A stretch of DNA of 6,796 bases, taken from the NCBI GenBank assembly GCA_029265085.1, contig JAJUJY010000204.1, forward strand, positions 1 to 6,796, written 5' to 3'. The notes under the pieces were generated by a model. The model was given only the letters and a program-made list of their open reading frames with translations, was not told the DNA's origin and did not search any database. Shown one piece after another: positions 1-4,985 of the stretch (its first letter is position 1; each line of letters opens with the position of its first letter). A program made the translations under genes and the position numbers. This DNA comes from Chloroflexota bacterium. Lineage in GTDB: Bacteria > Chloroflexota > Anaerolineae > Anaerolineales > Anaerolineaceae.

Positions 1-75
1 AGCTACAACGCACACGATATGCTGCATGTCATTCGCGAGGCGTGCGGCGTATACCACCACAATCCCGAACCATAA
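1..75 (+). pseudogene. anmK: AnmK internal fragment, frame broken before the MurQ fusion part
   Basis: Frame 1 reads [20 protein letters not shown], then NPEP and a TAA stop at 73-75. This resembles the stretch of anhydro-N-acetylmuramic acid kinase just before the conserved T-x-T-A-L-T-A segment (from memory, E. coli AnmK has [20 protein letters not shown] here). The matching downstream segment, [11 protein letters not shown], lies in another frame starting at about 69. Moving from frame 1 to that frame by restoring one base gives a continuous segment about as long as in E. coli AnmK. I infer that this is the upstream part of the same gene, separated by a single-base loss, either an assembly or sequencing error or a real mutation. 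The rest of AnmK lies left of the window. The match is by eye over about 23 residues. Confidence 0.5.
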
Positions 76-1289
76 CTGCTCTGACTGCCGAGAGTATTGC
101 GCATGCTTATAGAACCCATTTACCGCAATTTCCAGAAGAAGTTTTGGTGAGCGGCGGCGGTGCACTAAACCGGACGTTGCTGAAGATGCTGGAGGAACGA
201 CTGGCACCTGCTCGCGTGATAACTACCGATCAAATTGGGCTGAAGGCAGAAGAAAAAGAGGCAGTCGCCTTTGCCGTACTGGCTTATGAAACCTGGCATA
301 ACCGGCCGAGCAATCTTCCGGAAGCCACCGGCGCAATCCGCCCGGTGATTTTAGGAAATATCACCCCGGCGCCTGCGCGCAAAAATGATGCACAACCGGG
401 AAGCTTCACCGAAGCTCGCAATCCTTTTACTATTAATATTGATCAGATGTCCACGCTGGAAATGGTGCAAGTCATTAATGCGGAAGACATGAAGGTTGCT
501 GAGGCGGTGCGGGACTGGCTGCCAAATATCGCTCAAGCCATCGATGGTATTGCCGAGCGGATGCGCCAGGGAGGGCGGTTAATTTATATTGGCGCAGGCA
601 CCTCTGGAAGATTGGGTGTGCTGGATGCTTCAGAATGCCCGCCAACCTATAACACGACCCCGGATCAGGTTGTTGCTCTGATTGCTGGCGGCCTTGCGGC
701 CACAACCGAATCAGTGGAAGGCGCGGAAGATGATCATGAAGCTGGCAGGCGGGAAATTGCGGCGTTGAACGTAAATAAAAACGACAGCGTGGTTGGGATT
801 GCGGCCAGCGGGCGTACTCCATACGTGCTGGGCGGGATGGAAGAAGCCCGCCGGCGCGGAGCGCTGCTGATTAGCCTGGCCTGTAACCACCCTTCTCCCA
901 TTGCCGACCTGGCGGATATCCCGATTGCGCCTGTGGTTGGCCCGGAAGTTGTCACCGGCTCAACCCGCCTGAAAGCTGGAACGGCACAAAAAATGGTGCT
1001 TAACATGATTTCGACCGGCACGATGATTCGCCTGGGAAAAACCTACGGTAATTTGATGGTCGATGTGCAAATGACCAATTTGAAATTGCGGGCACGGGCA
1101 GGCCGGATTGTCGCTGAGGCTTGCGATATCAGTGAGGAAGATGCCCGCAAGATTTTGGAGGCGAGCAACAATGAAGTCAAAACGGCCATTGTTTCCCAAT
1201 TGGCGGGTGTAACGCCGGAAGAAGCACGTGCCCGGCTGCAGCAAACTCAAGGGGTTGTGCGCAGTGCCTTGTCGATGCAGGTGGTATGA
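42..1289 (+). CDS. murQ: AnmK (C-terminal part)-MurQ fusion: anhydroMurNAc kinase / MurNAc-6-phosphate etherase
   Basis: Two enzymes of cytoplasmic peptidoglycan-sugar recycling in one chain. Residues 10-110 (numbered from GTG 42) match the C-terminal part of AnmK, which phosphorylates 1,6-anhydroMurNAc to MurNAc-6-[13 protein letters not shown] at 36-47, TTDQIG at 61-66, [10 protein letters not shown] at 73-82, NLPEATGA at 91-98. After a short linker (about 109-120), residues 121-411 are a full MurQ, which cleaves the lactyl ether of MurNAc-6-P to give GlcNAc-6-P and D-lactate. MurQ shows [10 protein letters not shown] at 132-141, the SIS phosphosugar motif GAGTSGR at 184-190, and both catalytic glutamates, E198 in DASECPPT and E229 in VEGAED, spaced 31 apart like Glu83/Glu114 of E. 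coli MurQ. A small helical C-terminal domain follows. MurQ has no start of its own, so the fusion looks genuine. GTG 42 is probably not a real start: the frame stays open to the left edge and AnmK homology crosses from another frame near 60-75. First gene in the window of a four-gene operon. Confidence 0.9.
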   Translation: MRRIPPQSRTITALTAESIAHAYRTHLPQFPEEVLVSGGGALNRTLLKMLEERLAPARVITTDQIGLKAEEKEAVAFAVLAYETWHNRPSNLPEATGAIRPVILGNITPAPARKNDAQPGSFTEARNPFTINIDQMSTLEMVQVINAEDMKVAEAVRDWLPNIAQAIDGIAERMRQGGRLIYIGAGTSGRLGVLDASECPPTYNTTPDQVVALIAGGLAATTESVEGAEDDHEAGRREIAALNVNKNDSVVGIAASGRTPYVLGGMEEARRRGALLISLACNHPSPIADLADIPIAPVVGPEVVTGSTRLKAGTAQKMVLNMISTGTMIRLGKTYGNLMVDVQMTNLKLRARAGRIVAEACDISEEDARKILEASNNEVKTAIVSQLAGVTPEEARARLQQTQGVVRSALSMQVV

Positions 1290-2206
1290 ACGAACTGGTT
1301 CTTGGAATTGACGGCGGCGGCAGCAAGACGATTGCCCTTTTAGCAGATGCGTCGGGCAATATAGTTGGGCGTGGAGAATCAGGTCCATCCAATTACCATG
1401 CGGTTGGGCAAGAAACTGCGTTGGCGGCCTTAGATCAGGCGATTTCTGCGGCAGTTACCTCCTCAGGACTGCCAGAGGCTGCTGTCAAAGCGGCCTGCAT
1501 GGGCATGGCTGGTGTCGATCGGCCGCAAGATTTTGCTTTGTTTGCCGGGTGGGCGGATCGACGTTTTCCAGGAGTGCCAGTCAAATTGGTCAATGATGCG
1601 CAAATTGTACTGGCTGCAGGAACGCCGCAATACTGGGGAGTGGCTGTCATTTCCGGAACAGGGTCGATTGTGATTGGGCAGGATCGTTCTGGAAATACAG
1701 CTCGTTCCGGTGGATGGGGCTATCTCATGGGGGATGAAGGCAGCGGCTATCAAGTTGGGTTGGCAGCGCTGCAGGCAGCAGCCAAAGCAGCAGACAGGCG
1801 CGGACCGGAAACTTCGTTGACTGGACGGTTGTTAGCCTATTTTGAAGTGGAATCGCCGGCACAATTAATTTCGGCAGTTTATCGCCCAGAAATCAACCGT
1901 CCATTTATTGCCCGCCTGTCAAGGTTGGTGGATGAGGAAGCACAAAAAAGAGACCCTGTTTCCCTGCAAATTATGGATCAGGCAGCAGTGGAACTGGCTC
2001 TGGCCATAAAAGCGGTTGCACAAAAGCTCCATTTGCAGGCAAAAATCCCGGCAGCCCTGGCAGGAGGATTTTTGGTGCGCGGCAAGTCATTGCAGGTTGC
2101 GTTGATCCGGGCGGTAGATCAGCTGGGATTTACTCTTGAACCGGTTGCAGCCGTGCAAGAACCGGTTCATGGGGCGGTTAAATTGGCGCTGAAGAGCCTG
2201 GAATAA
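1286..2206 (+). CDS. BadF/BadG/BcrA/BcrD-family amino-sugar kinase (MurNAc/GlcNAc kinase, MurK- or NagK-like)
   Basis: An ATP-dependent sugar kinase of the ASKHA fold, 306 residues, a normal length for the family. Visible motifs are phosphate-1 loop GIDGGGSKT (7-15), GMAGVDRP (73-80), LVNDAQIVL (101-109) with D104 as the likely catalytic base, phosphate-2 loop SGTGS (123-127), the glycine-rich [14 protein letters not shown] (142-155) typical of GlcNAc kinases, and the adenosine-motif region [10 protein letters not shown] (257-266). It should phosphorylate GlcNAc, and possibly MurNAc, at O6, feeding MurQ and NagA. Clostridium acetobutylicum MurK, which accepts both sugars, belongs to this family; the substrate cannot be decided from sequence alone. 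The ATG overlaps the previous TGA (ATGA, 1286-1289), which suggests translational coupling. The purine-rich AGGTGG at 1279-1284 lies too close to be an ideal ribosome site, in keeping with re-initiation. No signal peptide, so cytoplasmic. Confidence 0.87.
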   Translation: MNELVLGIDGGGSKTIALLADASGNIVGRGESGPSNYHAVGQETALAALDQAISAAVTSSGLPEAAVKAACMGMAGVDRPQDFALFAGWADRRFPGVPVKLVNDAQIVLAAGTPQYWGVAVISGTGSIVIGQDRSGNTARSGGWGYLMGDEGSGYQVGLAALQAAAKAADRRGPETSLTGRLLAYFEVESPAQLISAVYRPEINRPFIARLSRLVDEEAQKRDPVSLQIMDQAAVELALAIKAVAQKLHLQAKIPAALAGGFLVRGKSLQVALIRAVDQLGFTLEPVAAVQEPVHGAVKLALKSLE

Positions 2207-2211
2207 GGAGG
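2205..2211 (+). promoter_or_regulatory. Shine-Dalgarno AAGGAGG that fixes the TTG start of nagA
   Basis: AAGGAGG overlaps the stop codon of the kinase gene and ends 6 bases before TTG 2218. The nearby ATGs at 2213, 2226 and 2240 are all out of frame with nagA, and the one at 2213 meets a stop after one codon. This makes TTG 2218 the convincing start. Confidence 0.85.
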
Positions 2212-2217
2212 AATGCG

Positions 2218-3378
2218 TTGAACCAATGTTTGATAAACCATGTTGATCTTGTGACAGCACAGGCGATTTTGCAAGATCAGATGCTCAGGATCGAGGACGG
2301 GCGAATAAAGGCTATTTTACCGGCAGGCAGTGAATTTCCGGCGGGTATCCCCGTGTTGGATGGGAAAGGTACGCTGCTGGCTCCTGGCCTGATCGATCTG
2401 CAAATTAATGGCGGTTTTGGTCTGGATTTTACCCAAGATCCAAACACGATCTGGGAAGTTGCCCGGCTGCTGCCTCAATATGGGGTGACAACTTTTCTAC
2501 CCACCATCATTACAGCTCCTCTCGATGTTGCGAAGCAAGCGATGCAAGCGGTCACAAGCGGCCGGCCGCAAGGCTTTCAGGGGGCAGAACCGTTGGGGCT
2601 GCATATTGAAGGCCCTTTTCTGAATTTGCAAAAGAAAGGCGCCCATAACCCCAACCACCTGCAGCAGCCAGCGCTGGATCTTGTGCGAGATTGGACGCCG
2701 CAAAATGGAGTGAGGCTGGTCACCCTGGCACCAGAATTACCGGGAGCGCTCGAGATGGTGCGCCAGTTGACTGCTCAAGGGGTGATGGTTAGCGCAGGGC
2801 ATTCCACTGCGACTTACGAGCAGGCACTGGAGGCATTTGAGGCAGGTGTTCGATACGGAACGCACCTGTTTAATGCGATGCCGCAGTTGGAGCATCGTGC
2901 TCCGAACCTGCCCGGTGCGTTATTAACTGATCCGCGCGTTGGTTTTGGCCTGATTGCTGACGGCATCCATGTTGATCCGGTGATGGTAGCGATTGCCTGG
3001 CGGGCAAAGGGCGGCAAAGGGTTTACCCTGGTGACCGATGCAATGGGTGCGTTAGGTATGGCATCGGGAACTTACCACCTGGGTGATTTTGATGTGATTG
3101 TGGACGAAACATCGGCTCGCCTGGCGAATGGCATCCTGGCTGGCAGTATTCTGACGGAAGATGCCGCTTTGCGAAATTTGATGAAATTTACTGGCTGCAG
3201 TTTGGTGGAAGCGATTCCAGCACTGACGCAAGCCCCGGCAGATATCCTCGGATTGCAAGATCGCGGTAAAATTGAACCGGGCTGCCGAGCTGACCTGGTG
3301 TTATTGGATCGTGATTTCCATGTTGCAGCGACCCTGGTGGCTGGGCAGATGGTTTATGACCGGTTGAATGATCTTTAA
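2218..3378 (+). CDS. nagA: N-acetylglucosamine-6-phosphate deacetylase
   Basis: Deacetylates GlcNAc-6-P to GlcN-6-P and acetate in the cytoplasm, the step after MurQ and the sugar kinase. It has 386 residues, the usual length, with an amidohydrolase TIM barrel flanked by a small beta-sandwich built from both ends. Visible motifs are PGLIDLQINGGFG (56-68), where the HxH of other amidohydrolases is replaced by QxN as in known NagA proteins, HIEGPF (129-134) with metal ligand E131, SAGHS (192-196) with H195, GTHLFNAM (214-221) with H216, ADGIHVDP (247-254) with substrate-contacting H251, and LVTDAMGALG (271-280) with catalytic D274. The C-terminal IEPGCRADLVLLD (352-364) is the usual return to the small domain. 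Start is TTG, set by a strong ribosome site. It lies 11 bases after the kinase gene and 27 bases before the SIS gene, in the same operon. Confidence 0.96.
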   Translation: MNQCLINHVDLVTAQAILQDQMLRIEDGRIKAILPAGSEFPAGIPVLDGKGTLLAPGLIDLQINGGFGLDFTQDPNTIWEVARLLPQYGVTTFLPTIITAPLDVAKQAMQAVTSGRPQGFQGAEPLGLHIEGPFLNLQKKGAHNPNHLQQPALDLVRDWTPQNGVRLVTLAPELPGALEMVRQLTAQGVMVSAGHSTATYEQALEAFEAGVRYGTHLFNAMPQLEHRAPNLPGALLTDPRVGFGLIADGIHVDPVMVAIAWRAKGGKGFTLVTDAMGALGMASGTYHLGDFDVIVDETSARLANGILAGSILTEDAALRNLMKFTGCSLVEAIPALTQAPADILGLQDRGKIEPGCRADLVLLDRDFHVAATLVAGQMVYDRLNDL

Positions 3379-3392
3379 TAGGTTTTTGTGAG

Positions 3393-3398
3393 AAGAGG
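3393..3398 (+). promoter_or_regulatory. Shine-Dalgarno AAGAGG for the SIS deaminase gene
   Basis: Purine-rich AAGAGG sits 7 bases before ATG 3406, in the 27-base gap after nagA. No promoter-like elements are evident in this gap, so the gene is most likely read on the operon transcript. Confidence 0.7.
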
Positions 3399-3405
3399 CT
3401 GAACG

Positions 3406-4443
3406 ATGACCCTGCATTCTGAAATCTCTGAACAAGTCGAAATATTAAATAATCTGGTTAACAACCAATGGGAACCGATACGGGCGATTGCGTCCGAATT
3501 GCGCCAGCGCGAAATTGACTATGTTTTTTTGGCAGCTCGCGGTACATCAGATAATGCTGGCCGTTATGCGCAGTATTTATGGGGAGCAAACAACCGATTG
3601 CCCATCGCCTTAGCCACCCCCTCGTTGTTCAGCCTGTATGAAGCTCCTCCACAGTTAAAAAATGCGCTGGTGGTGGGAATTTCCCAATCCGGCAAGTCGC
3701 CGGATATCGTGAGTGTTTTGTCTGAGGGGAAGAAACAGGGTTGCCCGACCCTGGCAATTTTGAATACAGTAGATTCTCCGATGGGGCATGCTGCCGATTA
3801 TGTGATTGATGTTTGTGCCGGAAAAGAAGTGGCTATTGCGGCTACCAAATCTTACACCAGCCAGTTGATGGTGATTGCAATGTTATCGGCTGCGCTGCGG
3901 GATGACGAACAGGCTTACCAGACGCTGCGGAAAGTTCCGGGCTGGGTTGCTGCGATGTTGAATCTGGATATGGAACTGCGCCAGATCGCGGAACGTTACC
4001 GTTATATGGAGCAATGTGTGGTTCTTGGCCGGGGGTACAACTACGCTACTGCTTTTGAATGGTCACTAAAAATGAAAGAATTGACCTATATTGCCGCGGA
4101 GCCGTATTCATCTGCCGATTTCTTGCACGGTCCAATTGCAGTGGTTGAGCATGGTTACCCGGTGATGGCGATTGCGCCGGATGGTGTGGTGTTTGACGGC
4201 ATGCTCGAATTGCTGCGGTATCTGCGCAATGATCGAAACGCCGAATTATTGGTGCTCTCTAACCGCCTGGAAGCCCTGGAGTTAGCTCATTCACGTGTGA
4301 CCTTGCCAGTGGATATGCCGGAATGGGTTAGCCCCATTGTCAGTATTGTTCCGGCACAGTTGTTTGCGCACCATTTGACCCGGGCTAAAGGGTACAGCAC
4401 AGAATCACCGCGCGGTTTAAGAAAAGTGACCGAAACGCAATAG
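3406..4443 (+). CDS. Double-SIS-domain glucosamine-6-phosphate deaminase, NagB-II/AgaS type
   Basis: 345 residues with two sugar-isomerase (SIS) domains, like the isomerase half of GlmS but with no glutamine amidotransferase domain. SIS-1 shows AARGTSDNAG (43-52), GISQSGKSPD (91-100) and AATKSYTSQL (145-154). SIS-2 shows LGRGYNYATAFEWSLKMKEL (207-226) and AEPYSSADFLHGP (231-243), where H241 matches the ring-opening histidine of GlmS (His504). The tail PRGLRKVTET (335-344) carries K340 at the place of the GlmS C-terminal lysine. Such proteins include NagB-II (from Shewanella), which deaminates GlcN-6-P to fructose-6-P, and AgaS and fructosamine deglycases. Standing directly after nagA, and with no classical NagB in the window, deamination of GlcN-6-P is the most economical reading. 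It completes the route from anhydroMurNAc to glycolysis. The exact substrate is inferred from context. Last gene of the operon, followed by a terminator. Confidence 0.85.
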   Translation: MTLHSEISEQVEILNNLVNNQWEPIRAIASELRQREIDYVFLAARGTSDNAGRYAQYLWGANNRLPIALATPSLFSLYEAPPQLKNALVVGISQSGKSPDIVSVLSEGKKQGCPTLAILNTVDSPMGHAADYVIDVCAGKEVAIAATKSYTSQLMVIAMLSAALRDDEQAYQTLRKVPGWVAAMLNLDMELRQIAERYRYMEQCVVLGRGYNYATAFEWSLKMKELTYIAAEPYSSADFLHGPIAVVEHGYPVMAIAPDGVVFDGMLELLRYLRNDRNAELLVLSNRLEALELAHSRVTLPVDMPEWVSPIVSIVPAQLFAHHLTRAKGYSTESPRGLRKVTETQ

Positions 4444-4466
4444 CGATTCCTTCTGGGGCAAGCAAC

Positions 4467-4519
4467 CTCCCTCAAGCTGGATTTGTCTGTGGACAAGGCC
4501 AATTTGAGGGAGTTTTTTT
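4467..4519 (+). terminator. Rho-independent terminator of the amino-sugar operon
   Basis: A long, nearly symmetrical hairpin. CTCCCTCAA (4467-4475) pairs with TTGAGGGAG (4504-4512), TGG (4478-4480) with CCA (4499-4501), and TTGTC (4483-4487) with GACAA (4492-4496), closing on a TGTG loop at 4488-4491. The only interruptions are single opposed mismatches or G-T wobbles. Seven T residues follow at 4513-4519. It lies 23 bases after the stop of the SIS gene. On the minus strand the hairpin is preceded by the A tract and is not followed by Ts, so it should stop plus-strand transcription only. Confidence 0.93.
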
Positions 4520-4553
4520 CTACATAAAGGTGTTTTTCGGGGTGCTGGTTGTT

Positions 4554-4985
4554 TTACCTTTGGTGTTGGGTCACAATCCCGCCGGTTCCGCCGCGGGAAG
4601 ATTGATTGGTATGGATATCGCTTTGCGCGACTTCTTCAATACCGGGGGTGAAAATTGGCAGAATTAACATTTGACCGATGGCATCTCCGACTCGCACCTG
4701 GAGAACCTGATCCGATGGGTTGGCGACTTTAATTAATATTTCCCCCTGATAACCGGCATCCACAACGCCAGCACCCAACAAATGATTGTTTTTGCCTTTG
4801 GGCTTTAACAGTCCGACAAAGCCAGTTTCAATTTCTACGGTAACACCGGTTGGAACAATGGCCATCTGATGCGGCGGAATGGTGACAGCTTCTACGGCAT
4901 AAAAATCCATACCGGCGTCTTGCGGGTGTTTGCGGGTGGGCAGCAGCGCATCAGGGCGCAGTTTGGCGACACGAATTGTATTCAT
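4554..4985 (-). CDS. dut: dUTPase-like protein (trimeric dUTP diphosphatase family, variant motifs)
   Basis: 143 residues, the size of trimeric dUTPases, which hydrolyse dUTP to dUMP and pyrophosphate, keeping uracil out of DNA and supplying dUMP for thymidylate. Motif I is DAGMDFYA (23-30). Motif III is GVVDAGYQGEI (73-83), with the presumed catalytic D76 and uracil-pocket Y79. Motif IV is GDAIGQMLILPI (100-111). Motif II, usually (P)RSS or RSG, reads KPKGKNN (61-67), and the stretch to motif III is several residues shorter than in E. coli dUTPase. Motif V reads RGGTGG (131-136) and lacks the aromatic residue of the classical RGxxGFGSTG that stacks on the base. The fold call is secure; exact substrate and activity are less so. 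The ATG shares one base with the stop of the upstream GH51 gene (TAATG), with GGAGAG 6 bases before it, so translation is probably coupled. Confidence 0.85.
   Translation of the reverse strand: MNTIRVAKLRPDALLPTRKHPQDAGMDFYAVEAVTIPPHQMAIVPTGVTVEIETGFVGLLKPKGKNNHLLGAGVVDAGYQGEILIKVANPSDQVLQVRVGDAIGQMLILPIFTPGIEEVAQSDIHTNQSSRGGTGGIVTQHQR

Noticed and set aside
55..75. Programmed ribosomal frameshift joining the two AnmK frames
   Set aside because: No slippery heptamer of the X XXY YYZ kind is present and no obvious stimulatory hairpin follows. An indel or sequencing error is simpler.
447..449. In-frame ATG as an independent start for MurQ
   Set aside because: It would remove the conserved TEARNP and NID segments of MurQ, and no Shine-Dalgarno precedes it. 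MurQ homology begins upstream, inside the fused frame.
475..1392. Several minus-strand open frames of 70-142 codons opposite murQ and the kinase gene
   Set aside because: They overlap one another and well-supported genes. Their products are rich in Arg, Pro, Ser and Cys, as expected from antisense reading of a coding strand.
4528..4560. Possible terminator for the dUTPase-like gene on the minus strand
   Set aside because: Only a weak GGT/ACC pairing is visible next to the stop codon, followed by A-rich rather than T-rich sequence, so it does not meet the form of an intrinsic terminator.
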